The position numbers and the translations under genes are program-made. A stretch of DNA of 64,000 nt from Sphingomonas suaedae (GTDB taxonomy: Bacteria > Pseudomonadota > Alphaproteobacteria > Sphingomonadales > Sphingomonadaceae). This document shows, piece after piece, positions 1 through 9,191 of the stretch (the stretch's first letter is position 1; each line of letters begins with the position of its first letter). The notes under the pieces are model-generated. The model searched no databases. It was not told the origin of the DNA and saw only the letters and a list, made by a program, of their open reading frames with translations. Location of the stretch: positions 3,470,001 to 3,534,000 of the forward strand of contig NZ_CP042239.1 in NCBI RefSeq assembly GCF_007833215.1, read 5' to 3'.

Positions 1-72
1 ATTCGTCTGGGCCTGGGTAGGGGCTGCGGTGAGAGCCGTCACCAGGGTGAACGCGATCAAGGCGCACTTCAT
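1..72 (-). CDS. N-terminus of an exported protein (partial)
   Basis: The reverse strand starts with an ATG at 72 and stays open to the window edge, giving 24 residues beginning MKCALIAF. A Lys near the N-terminus, a hydrophobic core and an Ala-rich end with a TQA-Q cleavage-like site make a clear signal peptide. A GAGGA stretch about ten bases upstream could serve as ribosome binding site. The mature protein lies outside the window, so the function cannot be named. It is transcribed divergently from the polysaccharide locus. Confidence 0.6.
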   Translation of the reverse strand, partial: MKCALIAFTLVTALTAAPTQAQTN

Positions 73-406
73 TGGGATTCTCGTCCTCGCGCTGTCATAA
101 CGATGTCCTATCGGCAAATCATTCGCCCGGCTACCTCGACCGAATTCGTCATTTGCGTTGTCGGGTGCGTCGATCCAAAAATCGGACAAGCGGCGCGATT
201 CAGGTAAGCTCTTGATTGCCCGGCAGATGCTTGAAGTGTAGGGCATATGCTGCATTTGCACTCGATACGCCGCACTGCCTCGGCGATGAAACAAATCGGG
301 ACGAGTGAGGCAATGACGAGTCGTGTGGGACCTTGGCACTCTCGGATTGCCAAAGTTGCGAACTAATGGCCCTGCAGGGGGCTTGGAGACGGGGGCTCCG
401 TAACGC
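73..406. other. Divergent intergenic region upstream of the polysaccharide locus
   Basis: This 334-base stretch separates the exported-protein gene on the minus strand from the first polysaccharide gene on the plus strand. Short open frames cross it on the minus strand but have no domain-like sequence. It should hold promoters for both directions. I see no convincing -35/-10 pair, RNA gene or repeat. Confidence 0.4.
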
Positions 407-1687
407 ATGCTGATGGCTCGAAATCGACCGAACGAACGGATGCGCGTCACGCAGTCCTTTCGCTTTCAGTTTATGAGCCTGGTGCTGCTCGCCGGCGCAC
501 TTCCATTCGCGGCTAACGGTTTTTCCCTTGGCCTGAACGATCAAATCGCACGCAACAGCGTGATTGCCTCCTTGTCCGCCGCAATTGTCGGTCTGTTGAT
601 TCAGCGCCGCATGTCCGCCTATCCTGGGACTGGCGCATTCGCCTATATTCTACCAGTCTATTCAATTACTTATGGGCTTGCCGCGATTGCGCTGCTGATG
701 GGGCGTTTTGCCTATAGCAATTCGATGCTGCTGATCGGGTTCGGGGCGACGTTGTTGTTCACCTTCGTCGTCGCGCTGTTCATCGATCGTCGCGGGGGCG
801 GGCGCTTCTATCTCGTTCCGGGTGGAACGGCCGACCTCAAACATGTGTCGCGGCGCTATGAATGGGTGGATCTGCAGGAACCGGTAGTGCCTCCGGTCAA
901 ACATGCCGTGATCGTTGCCGATCTCGATTGGGACCATGAACCGGCCTGGGAGCGGATGCTGGCCGAAGCCGCGATCGGCGGCCACGCGGTCTATCATGTG
1001 AAACAGCTGCGTGAATCGCTGACCGGCCGCCTCCAGATTCATCATCTCTCGGAGAACAGCTTCGGCTCGCTGTTGCCGAACCATGCCTATCGCGGCGTCA
1101 AGCGGATTTCCGACATTCTGCTGGCATTGGTGACGATCCCGATCGTCGCCCTGGCCATGCTGGTGATCGGGGTCATCATCCGGCTCGATTCGCCCGGTCC
1201 CGCGATTTTTCGCCAGACCCGCATGGGATATCGCGGACGCAAGTTCGTGATGTACAAGTTCCGCACAATGGTCGAGCGAGAAGTCGTCGAGCATGAGGAC
1301 GCGAAGCGGCGCGACGCCATGACCCAGGCCGATGACGACCGCATCACCCGGGTGGGCAAATTTCTTCGCCGCACCCGGCTCGACGAAATTCCCCAGGTGT
1401 TCAACGTGCTGAAGGGCGAGATGAGCTTCATCGGTCCGCGGCCCGAAGCGATCTCCTTGTCGCAATGGTATGAGACCGAATTGCCGTTCTACACTTATCG
1501 GCACATCGTGCGCCCGGGCCTTACCGGTTGGGCGCAGATCAACCAGGGCCATGTCGCCGAGCTGGAAGATGTGCACCGCAAGCTTCATTACGACTTCTAT
1601 TACATCAAGAATTTCTCGGCCTGGCTCGACATCGTGATCGCGCTGCGCACCGTCGGCATCGTGCTGCTCGGCCATGGCTGGCGCTGA
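407..1687 (+). CDS. Polyprenyl-phosphate sugar-1-phosphate transferase (exopolysaccharide initiation)
   Basis: Likely transfers a sugar 1-phosphate from a UDP-sugar to undecaprenyl phosphate at the inner membrane, the first step of repeat-unit assembly. The N-terminal third has about four hydrophobic segments, then a soluble stretch, then one more membrane segment (near residues 235-257) leading into the bacterial sugar transferase domain. Visible family motifs are KFRTM, RRTRLDEIPQ, SFIGPRPE and RPGLTGWAQI, with a YDFYYIKN block near the end. This layout is that of the GumD/WbaP-like polyisoprenyl-phosphate hexose-1-phosphate transferases, at 426 residues slightly short for the group. Starts at 407, 413 and 440 are all possible. 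The stop overlaps the next start (TGATG). Sugar specificity cannot be read from sequence. Confidence 0.9.
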   Translation: MLMARNRPNERMRVTQSFRFQFMSLVLLAGALPFAANGFSLGLNDQIARNSVIASLSAAIVGLLIQRRMSAYPGTGAFAYILPVYSITYGLAAIALLMGRFAYSNSMLLIGFGATLLFTFVVALFIDRRGGGRFYLVPGGTADLKHVSRRYEWVDLQEPVVPPVKHAVIVADLDWDHEPAWERMLAEAAIGGHAVYHVKQLRESLTGRLQIHHLSENSFGSLLPNHAYRGVKRISDILLALVTIPIVALAMLVIGVIIRLDSPGPAIFRQTRMGYRGRKFVMYKFRTMVEREVVEHEDAKRRDAMTQADDDRITRVGKFLRRTRLDEIPQVFNVLKGEMSFIGPRPEAISLSQWYETELPFYTYRHIVRPGLTGWAQINQGHVAELEDVHRKLHYDFYYIKNFSAWLDIVIALRTVGIVLLGHGWR

Positions 1688-3027
1688 TGCATACAGGGTC
1701 GGCCGATATGAGCGATCGATCGCGCGCGCCTGCGATGGATTCAGCAGTCGTCGAGCCGCAACCGGCGTCGGTCAGCACGCAGGGGGCGGGGGAGCGACCG
1801 CTGCGTCTCCTCGTGCTCACGCACTATTACCCGCCTGAGGTCAACGCCCCGGCGTCGCGCCTGTCCGAAAACGCCCGCGCCTGGGTCCGGGCAGGGCATC
1901 GCGTCACTGTGGTAACCTGTGCGCCCAATCATCCGCAGGGCAAGCTGTATCCGGGATATCGTAACCGGCTGTTCCAGCGCGAGGTGATGGACGGAGTCGA
2001 GGTTATCCGTGTCTGGACATGGATTGCTGCAAATGAGGGGTTCCTGCCTCGCATCGCCAATTATGTCTCGTACCTGGTCTCGGTGGCGTTGCAGCTGTGG
2101 CGCCTCCCGTCGTCCGACATCGTGTTGTCGAGTTCGCCGCAATTCTTCTGCGGGCTGGCTGGCTGGCTGCTCCGTCGGAAGCGGCGGCCGTGGGTTCTCG
2201 AAATTCGGGACTTGTGGCCGGAAAGCATTATCGCCGTCGGCGCGATGCGCCGCGGCCTCGCGATTCGGGCACTCGAAGCGATCGAGGCATTCGCCTATCG
2301 CCGGGCCGATCTGGTGGTGCCGGTAACCGACAGCTTCGTCGGGCATATTCGCGCGCGTCGTCCTGACGGGCCGATCAGCGTCGTCAAGAACGGCGTCGAC
2401 CTTTCGCTCTATCGCCATGCCGACCCCGCTGAGGTTGCGGCCTTTCGGGACGTCCACGGACTGACCGGCAAGTTCGTCGCTTCCTATGTCGGCACGCATG
2501 GCATGGCGCACGGTCTGGATGCCGTGCTCGACGCCGCCGAACGCCTCCGCGCCAGGCCCGACATCGTCTTCCTCATGGTGGGCGGCGGTGCGGAGCGCGA
2601 GCGGCTGGCCAAGGCGCGGGCGGCCCGCGGACTCGATAATGTCGTCATGCTGGAACAACAGCCCAAAACGACCATGCCGGTGATCTGGAGTGCGAGCGAC
2701 GCGGCGATGGTGCTGTTGCGTCGGCTCGATACGTTCAAGAGCGTGCTGCCCTCCAAGATGTTCGAGGCGATGGCACTCGGCGTTCCGATGATTCTGGGCG
2801 TGGAGGGCGAGGCGAAGGCGCTGATGCAGGACGCCAGGGCGGGAATCGCCATCGTTCCGGAAGATGCGGAGCAGCTTGCCGATGCGGTGGTCCGTCTCGC
2901 GGATGATGCCGATCTGCGCGGCCGGATTGCCGCCGATGCCAACGCCTATGTCGTGGAGCATTTCGATCGCCAGAAGCTCGCCCATGGCTATCTGAACACG
3001 ATGCGCGGGCTGCTGGACGCACGCTGA
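1687..3027 (+). CDS. Glycosyltransferase family 4 (WcaI/WbuB-like)
   Basis: A GT-B fold retaining glycosyltransferase that probably adds a sugar to the lipid-linked intermediate on the cytoplasmic face of the membrane. After about 35 poorly conserved residues the N-terminal domain begins LLVLTHYYPPEVNAPASR, typical of WcaI-like enzymes. The C-terminal nucleotide-sugar-binding half has VVKNGVDLSLY, SYVGTHGMAHGLDAVLDAA and a PSKMFEAMALGVP block holding the conserved Glu. The chosen ATG overlaps the preceding stop codon; an in-frame ATG at 1708 is an alternative. Length (446 residues) fits the family. Donor and acceptor are unknown. Confidence 0.85.
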   Translation: MHTGSADMSDRSRAPAMDSAVVEPQPASVSTQGAGERPLRLLVLTHYYPPEVNAPASRLSENARAWVRAGHRVTVVTCAPNHPQGKLYPGYRNRLFQREVMDGVEVIRVWTWIAANEGFLPRIANYVSYLVSVALQLWRLPSSDIVLSSSPQFFCGLAGWLLRRKRRPWVLEIRDLWPESIIAVGAMRRGLAIRALEAIEAFAYRRADLVVPVTDSFVGHIRARRPDGPISVVKNGVDLSLYRHADPAEVAAFRDVHGLTGKFVASYVGTHGMAHGLDAVLDAAERLRARPDIVFLMVGGGAERERLAKARAARGLDNVVMLEQQPKTTMPVIWSASDAAMVLLRRLDTFKSVLPSKMFEAMALGVPMILGVEGEAKALMQDARAGIAIVPEDAEQLADAVVRLADDADLRGRIAADANAYVVEHFDRQKLAHGYLNTMRGLLDAR

Positions 3028-4706
3028 TGGACCGGCGGCTTGCTTTCGTGCGGCATGTCCCGCCGCGTCGGCTGTTTCGCCGTGCGTGGCTGGTTGCCAA
3101 GCGGCGACTTGTCGATCGCGGCCTGGATTTGGGGCTGGTGACGGGCGACATGCTCGCGCAGGTGGGCGCTCCGCTGGCGGACCCGCTCCCGCATAGTCCC
3201 TGTGTCCCGAAGGGGGAGGCGGAGACGACGCCAGGCGGCAGCATCGCGCTGACGTTTCTGAACGAGCGTCAGGAATTTGCACTGCCGGTCGAATGGAACC
3301 GGTTCTCCGGCGACCCCGCCCGGCAGCTCTGGATGATGAACCTCCATTATATGGAGTATCTTCCCGCCCTGCCGGACGAGCTGTTTCAGGCGGTGATCCG
3401 GGACTGGATCGCGGCGCATGTCCGGCTGAAGCCCGGCTATTGGGCCGACAGCTGGAATTCCTATACGCTGTCGATCCGGATCGTCGTCTGGATGCAGGAG
3501 ATTGCCCGCCGCCGCGATCGCCTCGATCCCGACTTTCTGGCGCTGGCCGCGCGGTCGCTCGCCAGCCAGACCGGCTTTCTGGTCCGCAATCTCGAAACCG
3601 ATATTGGCGGCAACCACCTCATCAAGAATATCAAGGCGCTTGCCTGGGCGAGCGCTTTTTTCGTGTCCGATGTGGCGAAGGAGTGGCGTTCGCTGGCGAT
3701 CGCGATGCTGCGGCGCGAATTGCCAGTGCAGATTCTGGGGGACGGGGTCCATTATGAGCGCTCGCCCTCCTATCACGCGCAGGTGTTCGCCGACCTGATC
3801 GATACGCGCGTGGCCCTCGGGAATGCCGCACCAGCGGTGCTCATCGATGCGCTGGACCGGATGGCTCAGGCGGTGGTGGATCTGACGCACCCGGACGGCG
3901 GCCCCGCATTGTTCAACGACGCGGGCCTGACGATGGCACTTGCCCCTGCGGACTGTCTTACGGCGTTCGCTACAGCTGGCGGAGTCGTGCCGTTGCCACG
4001 ATCAATCATCAGGTTTCCCGACGCAGGATATTTCGGCGTGCGTTCGCCGGATTATTATCTGATTGGCGATGCGGGCAGGATTGGCCCGGACGAACTGCCC
4101 GCGCATTCGCATGGCGATATCGGCAGTTTCGAACTGAGCGTCGCGGGCCACCGGATGATCGTCGATCAGGGCGTGTTCCAATATGTCGTCGGCGAACTGC
4201 GTGACCGATCCCGGTCTGCGGCGAACCACAATGTGCTCCATATTGCGGGCCGCGATCAGGCGGAATTTTTCGGGGCGTTCCGGTGCGGCAGGCGTCCGGC
4301 CGTCGAGGGTGAGGCTTTGCCGGGCGAAGCCGACGGCATGTTGATGATCCGCTCGGCGCATGACGGATATGGGATAAGGGTAGAGCGCGAGATCCGGACC
4401 GATCATCGGCGGATCACGATCACCGATACGCTGGGTGGCGACGGCGCCCGAACCGCCGCATCGGCGACCTTGCTGCTTCACCCGAACGTGGTCGCGTCAC
4501 CGGGTTCCGACGGAGTCCTCCTCGCCGTAGGCGACGCGCGCGCGATCGTACGCGCGGACGCGCCGGTGGAAATCGAGCCCGCCGTTCACTGGCCGGACAT
4601 GGGGGTGGAAGGGTCGACGAGTCGGCTCCGTTTCCGTCTGACTGAGGGGCGGCAACAACTCGTGACGACAATCGAAATTCTTTCCGACCGGAGTAAAGCG
4701 AGATGA
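3027..4706 (+). CDS. Heparinase II/III family protein (candidate uronate lyase)
   Basis: A 559-residue protein with the two parts of heparinase II/III-like enzymes: an alpha-helical N-terminal half (about 90-320) and a C-terminal beta half (about 330-550). Recognisable blocks are LWMMNLHYMEYL (101-112), GNHLIKN (195-201), SPSYH (246-250), an H360-S-H362 pair followed by GDIGSFEL, and ANHNVL (399-404); the Asn, Tyr and His residues are of the kind used for beta-elimination. There is no signal peptide, whereas many family lyases are exported. Similar genes are found within polysaccharide biosynthesis loci, where they may trim or degrade the product. The ATG overlaps the previous stop, implying translational coupling. 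A structural, non-lyase role is possible. Confidence 0.8.
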   Translation: MDRRLAFVRHVPPRRLFRRAWLVAKRRLVDRGLDLGLVTGDMLAQVGAPLADPLPHSPCVPKGEAETTPGGSIALTFLNERQEFALPVEWNRFSGDPARQLWMMNLHYMEYLPALPDELFQAVIRDWIAAHVRLKPGYWADSWNSYTLSIRIVVWMQEIARRRDRLDPDFLALAARSLASQTGFLVRNLETDIGGNHLIKNIKALAWASAFFVSDVAKEWRSLAIAMLRRELPVQILGDGVHYERSPSYHAQVFADLIDTRVALGNAAPAVLIDALDRMAQAVVDLTHPDGGPALFNDAGLTMALAPADCLTAFATAGGVVPLPRSIIRFPDAGYFGVRSPDYYLIGDAGRIGPDELPAHSHGDIGSFELSVAGHRMIVDQGVFQYVVGELRDRSRSAANHNVLHIAGRDQAEFFGAFRCGRRPAVEGEALPGEADGMLMIRSAHDGYGIRVEREIRTDHRRITITDTLGGDGARTAASATLLLHPNVVASPGSDGVLLAVGDARAIVRADAPVEIEPAVHWPDMGVEGSTSRLRFRLTEGRQQLVTTIEILSDRSKAR

Positions 4707-4818
4707 TCGTCGCTTCTTGGAAGCCGCGTAATTCGACGGTAGGAGCCTTGCGCCACGGCGGCTGCTGTTCCGCGTTTCGATCTTCACCCTGCACAAACTT
4801 TAACGAGCGAGACAGACA

Positions 4819-6102
4819 TTGAGCCTTCCCACGATCGATCAGTTGCGCGTCGCCGTCATCGGACTCGGCTATGTCGGCCTGCCGCTCGCCGTCGAGTTCG
4901 GCAAGCGTCGCCCCGTTATCGGCTTCGATATCAACACCACGCGCATCGCGGCACTCAACGATGGACATGACAGCACGCTGGAAGTCGAGTCTGAAGAACT
5001 GAAAGAGGCTGCATATCTTCGCTTCACGACCAGCCTTGATGATCTTGCCGACTGTAACGTCTTTATCGTCACGGTGCCGACGCCGATCGACGCGCACAAG
5101 CGGCCCGACCTCACGCCGCTGCTGCGCGCATCGGAAACGGTGGGCAAATGTCTCAAGCGCGGCGATATCGTGATCTATGAATCGACGGTCTATCCCGGCG
5201 CGACCGAGGAGGACTGCGTTCCGATCCTCGAACGGGTGTCCGGCCTCACCTACAACCAGGATTTCTACGCGGGCTACAGCCCGGAGCGGATCAATCCAGG
5301 CGACAAGGAGCACCGTCTTCCGACGATCCGCAAGGTCACTTCCGGTTCCACCCCCGAAGTCGCCGATCTGGTCGATCGCCTTTATGGTGAGATCATCACT
5401 GCGGGCACCTACAAGGCGGAGTCGATCCGCGTGGCCGAAGCGGCGAAGGTGATCGAGAATACCCAGCGCGACCTCAACATCGCGCTCGTCAACGAACTCG
5501 CGATCATCTTCAACCGCATGGGCATCGATACCGAAGCGGTGTTGAAGGCGGCGGGAACCAAGTGGAACTTCCTGCCCTTCCGCCCGGGACTGGTCGGCGG
5601 GCACTGTATCGGCGTCGATCCCTATTATCTGACCCACAAGGCGCAGACGATTGGCTACCATCCCGAGATCATCCTCGCCGGTCGCCGACTGAACGACGGG
5701 ATGGGCGCCTATGTCGCGTCCCAGCTGATCAAGGCGATGCTGCGGCGGCGCATTCAGGTTCACGGCTCTCGCGTGCTGCTGATGGGGCTGACCTTCAAGG
5801 AAAACTGCCCTGACCTGCGCAATACCCGGGTGGTCGATATCATCGCCGAGCTGGAGCAATATGGGATGGCGGTCGATGTCCATGATCCATGGGTCGATGC
5901 GGGCGAAGCCCGGCATGAATATGGCGTCAGCCCGGTGTCCGAGCCCGAGGCGGGCGCCTATGACGCGATCATCCTTGCTGTGGCACATGATGCGTTTCGT
6001 AAGGGGGGCGCGGCGGCGGCGCGGGCTTATGGGCGTGCCGAGCATGTGCTGTACGACCTGAAATATGCTTTCGCGCCGGAGGAGGCCGATCTGCGGCTTT
6101 GA
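4819..6102 (+). CDS. tviB: UDP-N-acetyl-hexosamine 6-dehydrogenase (TviB/VipA type)
   Basis: An NAD-dependent nucleotide-sugar dehydrogenase, probably oxidising UDP-GlcNAc or a related UDP-HexNAc to the uronic acid. The Rossmann motif [13 protein letters not shown] lies at about residues 13-25. [27 protein letters not shown], the Lys-containing [14 protein letters not shown] block, and [15 protein letters not shown], which holds the catalytic Cys, follow in order, then a C-terminal UDP-binding domain with [14 protein letters not shown]. The sequence is closer to TviB/WbpA-type enzymes than to UDP-glucose dehydrogenase, which is encoded separately at 25605-26936. The start is a TTG at 4819. 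A gap of about 110 bases precedes it. Exact substrate is uncertain. Confidence 0.85.
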   Translation: MSLPTIDQLRVAVIGLGYVGLPLAVEFGKRRPVIGFDINTTRIAALNDGHDSTLEVESEELKEAAYLRFTTSLDDLADCNVFIVTVPTPIDAHKRPDLTPLLRASETVGKCLKRGDIVIYESTVYPGATEEDCVPILERVSGLTYNQDFYAGYSPERINPGDKEHRLPTIRKVTSGSTPEVADLVDRLYGEIITAGTYKAESIRVAEAAKVIENTQRDLNIALVNELAIIFNRMGIDTEAVLKAAGTKWNFLPFRPGLVGGHCIGVDPYYLTHKAQTIGYHPEIILAGRRLNDGMGAYVASQLIKAMLRRRIQVHGSRVLLMGLTFKENCPDLRNTRVVDIIAELEQYGMAVDVHDPWVDAGEARHEYGVSPVSEPEAGAYDAIILAVAHDAFRKGGAAAARAYGRAEHVLYDLKYAFAPEEADLRL

Positions 6103-6136
6103 TCGTGCGACCGACTGGATGGAAGGGTACGAGATC

Positions 6137-7837
6137 ATGACCCAGGACTGGCGTGCGCGTCGCCCGGCGCTGTTTCTCGATCGCGACGGCACGCTGATCG
6201 AGGACGAAGGCTATACGGTGCGGGTTGAGGATCTGCGGTGGCTGCCCGGCGCGATCGAGGCGATCCGCCATGCCAACAAAATGGGCGCACTGGTCTTTGT
6301 CGTCACCAACCAGTCGGGGATCGCGCGCGGGCTGTATTCTGAGGCGGACATGCGCGCCTTCCACGCCCATATGCTTGCGCAGCTGGCCGAACATGGCGCG
6401 CGGATCGACGCATTCTATCACTGCCCGTATCACCCCGACGGCACCGTCGCACGTCTCGCCCATGCCGACCACCCCGACCGTAAGCCCGCTCCGGGTATGC
6501 TTCGTCGCGCGCTCACCGAATTTCCCGTCGATCCTGCCCGTTCCGTGATGATCGGCGACAAGGATCTCGACGTCGAAGCCGGCGTGCGGGCGGGAGTGCG
6601 CAGTGTGAAGGTGGCGCCCGGCGCGCTGCTGGACGCGGTGCGGCATGAACTCGCCGCTGCAATCGCGCGGAACTCGCGGGCTGCACCCGATGGCATAGCG
6701 CAGGCGGCGCGCGAGGCGCGTGCCTGGCTGTTCGACACTGCCTTTCCCTTCTGGTGGACGACCGGCTTCGACCGCCGAACCGGGTGCTTTCACGAACAGA
6801 TTGCACGCACGGGCGCGCCGGTCGCTATGCCGCGACGGGTGCGCGTGCAGGCGCGGCAGACCTTCGTCTATGCGCGCGCTGGACGATTGGGCTGGGATGG
6901 CCCGTGGCGCGAGGCGGTCGAGGCGGGGCTTGGCGTGCTGCTGGAGCGCGGCCTCAATCCCGATGGCGGGACGCGTCACCTGCTATCCAACGACGGCGTG
7001 CCGATCGATGACCGACGCGATCTTTATGATCTTGCCTTCGTCCTTCTGGCGCTTGCAGAGGGCGGGGCAGCGCTTGGTGGCCACGCGCCTGCCTTTGCTG
7101 CGGCGAACCGGCTGGTGGAATGGCTCGACGCGAACTGGGTCCACCCTGAGGGCGGGTATCGCGAAGGCGAGATCGACCCGTCGCTGCCCCGCCGCCAGAA
7201 CCCCCATATGCACTTGCTGGAGGCGTTGCTGGCGCTGCACGCGGCGACCGACGAGGACGCGCATCTACATCGCGCGCAGCGGCTTGGAACGCTCGCCCGC
7301 GAGCGGCTCTATCGGCCCGACCATTGCGCGCTGCCCGAGTATTTCGCGGACGATCTGGGCCCGTTTCCGGGCGAAACCGGCGAAGTGATCGAGCCGGGCC
7401 ACCAGTTCGAGTGGTGCTATCTCCTCGGCGAGCTGGCCGAGCGGTCAGGCGCGGTCGATCCGGTTGCCGAAGCGTTGCGCGCCACCGGCGAGATCTATGG
7501 CGTGGATCACGCCACCGGCATGGTTCATGAAGAAGTCTATCTCGATGGCCGGTCGCGCAAGACAAGTTCGCGCTTGTGGACTCATACCGAGCGTCTAAAG
7601 GCCAGTCTCAAGCGTTTTGCGAGGACGGGAGATCCCGCCGCCTCGGCCGCGGCATGTCAGGCGTTCGAGATGATGATGTCCTATCGATTGCCGGAAAACC
7701 CTGCCCTCTGGTCCGAACGGCGGACGGCCGAGGGTGGATTTGTAGACCAGGCCGTTCCGGCGTCCAGCCTTTATCACATCACCTTCGCCCTTTCGGAACT
7801 GATCGCAGCAGGGGAACGTCTCGATGGCGACGCCTAG
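6137..7837 (+). CDS. Fusion of GmhB-like HAD phosphatase and AGE-family epimerase/isomerase
   Basis: The N-terminal part (about 1-180) is a HAD-IIIA phosphatase like D,D-heptose 1,7-bisphosphate 7-phosphatase: FLDRDGTLI with the nucleophile Asp, VTNQSG, DRKPAPGM and IGDKDLD. The zinc-loop ligands of E. coli GmhB are only partly kept: CPYHPDG has the Cys, but the CDC before RKP is replaced by an HADHPD sequence. The rest (about 200-566) is an N-acylglucosamine 2-epimerase/mannose-6-phosphate-isomerase barrel with NPHMHLLEALL, PGHQFEWCYLL, RLWTHTERLK and SSLYHITFAL. The ATG at 6137 is preceded by GGAAGGG nine bases away, so longer upstream starts are less likely. With hldD and hldE nearby, the HAD half could serve ADP-heptose synthesis. 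The isomerase substrate is unknown. Confidence 0.8.
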   Translation: MTQDWRARRPALFLDRDGTLIEDEGYTVRVEDLRWLPGAIEAIRHANKMGALVFVVTNQSGIARGLYSEADMRAFHAHMLAQLAEHGARIDAFYHCPYHPDGTVARLAHADHPDRKPAPGMLRRALTEFPVDPARSVMIGDKDLDVEAGVRAGVRSVKVAPGALLDAVRHELAAAIARNSRAAPDGIAQAAREARAWLFDTAFPFWWTTGFDRRTGCFHEQIARTGAPVAMPRRVRVQARQTFVYARAGRLGWDGPWREAVEAGLGVLLERGLNPDGGTRHLLSNDGVPIDDRRDLYDLAFVLLALAEGGAALGGHAPAFAAANRLVEWLDANWVHPEGGYREGEIDPSLPRRQNPHMHLLEALLALHAATDEDAHLHRAQRLGTLARERLYRPDHCALPEYFADDLGPFPGETGEVIEPGHQFEWCYLLGELAERSGAVDPVAEALRATGEIYGVDHATGMVHEEVYLDGRSRKTSSRLWTHTERLKASLKRFARTGDPAASAAACQAFEMMMSYRLPENPALWSERRTAEGGFVDQAVPASSLYHITFALSELIAAGERLDGDA

Positions 7838-9179
7838 GCCGGTCACCCGGTTCGAATATGGGATTGCAACGACGATCGTTGCCGCGACGATCGTCATGGC
7901 GTCGAGCTTTTCCTATTTCTTTGTCGGCCCGGTCCCGATCTGGTTGGCGCTTGGCGCTGCGGGGTTGGGTCTCGCGATCATCTATGGGCGGCTGTTGCCG
8001 GCCTGGGAGCTGTCTGCGGAACTGCGCTGGATCGTTGCCGCCTGGCTATCGCTGATTCTTATCGCTGGTGCGCTGGATATATTCGGCGACATGCCCCGCG
8101 ATTTCATGGCGGGCGCAGTCCTCAATCTAATGACCTTCTTCGTGTTTCTGGGATTGTTTGCCCTCGCGACGTTCACCGACAACAGGCGGGTTGTAGCGAC
8201 GATCATCGCGATCGCGGCATTCCAGGCGTTGCTTGGCATCGCCCAGTTCTTCGGATCAGGTGCCGCCTGGCGATTTCCCGACATGATGGCGGGGATTTTT
8301 CCCATGTTCACCCGCCTCGAATATGATGCCGTGTTCGATGTTTCGTTGATGTCGTTCGAGCAGGTGGGGCGCGTGCGGGGAAGTCAGCCGGTCGTCCATG
8401 TGTATAATCAGATCCAGGCCCTGCTAGTATCTTTCTCCGTGGTCGTTGCGTTGACCGACAATGGAATCAGTTTCGGGTCGCGATTGCGCAACATGGCCGC
8501 ATGGGGCGCGATCGGATTAGGCGTTATCGGCGTGTTTCTCAGCTTTTCGCGCTCGGGAATTCTCGCGATCCTTGGGGCCGCTGTGATCGCCCTGGTACTC
8601 AATCCCAAACCGTCGCGAATCCTGATCGCATCAATCGGCGCTGCGGTGGTTCTCCTGGCGCTGATTTACCTGGGTTTCTCCGATTCCTCGCAATTCTATC
8701 GCCTGACCCAGAGCCTTGATGAGGGGAACACCAATCTGGAGCGGTTCAGTCACCTTGAACATGCCTGGCGCAACTTCCTCAACAACCCGCTGATCGGGGC
8801 ATCCGGCCCAAATGGATATCCGGACCTGTCGCTGCCCATTCACTCGGTGCCGATGCGCTATCTGAACGATTACGGACTGATCGGTTTCGTGCTGTACATG
8901 TCCGTGTTCGGCGGCTTCGTCGCATTGTTTGTGCGGCGGTTGAAAAGCCCGAGTCCGATCGTCAGTGCCTGGGCGGGTTGCGGTATTGCGGCGCTGCTTG
9001 TCGTGGTGGTCGATAGCTGGACGCATTCGAGCGGCTTTTTGCGGCGTGATCTGATGCAGGCCGCGATGCTGGGGTTCGTCGCAGGGGCGATGCTCGCTGC
9101 GGAATGGCGGGCGGGACTCGGATGGAAGCGAGTCCCCAGGGCCCAGCATCCTGGGTCGATGCCGGCACGCGCTGCGTAA
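7824..9179 (+). CDS. O-antigen ligase/polymerase family membrane protein (Wzy-like)
   Basis: A 451-residue polytopic inner-membrane protein with roughly ten to twelve hydrophobic segments. The Wzy_C-type centre is visible as LSFSRSGILAILGAA (about 235-250). A large polar loop follows, containing HLEHAWRNFLNNPLIGASG, before the last membrane segments. Its place among glycosyltransferases and next to a Wzx-like gene suggests that it polymerises repeat units at the periplasmic face. Its start lies 14 bases inside the preceding gene. It shares this family with the protein at 19767-21188, so polymerase and ligase roles may be divided between the two. Such proteins are too diverse for a firm functional call. 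Confidence 0.8.
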   Translation: MATPRPVTRFEYGIATTIVAATIVMASSFSYFFVGPVPIWLALGAAGLGLAIIYGRLLPAWELSAELRWIVAAWLSLILIAGALDIFGDMPRDFMAGAVLNLMTFFVFLGLFALATFTDNRRVVATIIAIAAFQALLGIAQFFGSGAAWRFPDMMAGIFPMFTRLEYDAVFDVSLMSFEQVGRVRGSQPVVHVYNQIQALLVSFSVVVALTDNGISFGSRLRNMAAWGAIGLGVIGVFLSFSRSGILAILGAAVIALVLNPKPSRILIASIGAAVVLLALIYLGFSDSSQFYRLTQSLDEGNTNLERFSHLEHAWRNFLNNPLIGASGPNGYPDLSLPIHSVPMRYLNDYGLIGFVLYMSVFGGFVALFVRRLKSPSPIVSAWAGCGIAALLVVVVDSWTHSSGFLRRDLMQAAMLGFVAGAMLAAEWRAGLGWKRVPRAQHPGSMPARAA

Positions 9180-9191
9180 GGGGACAGGTTA

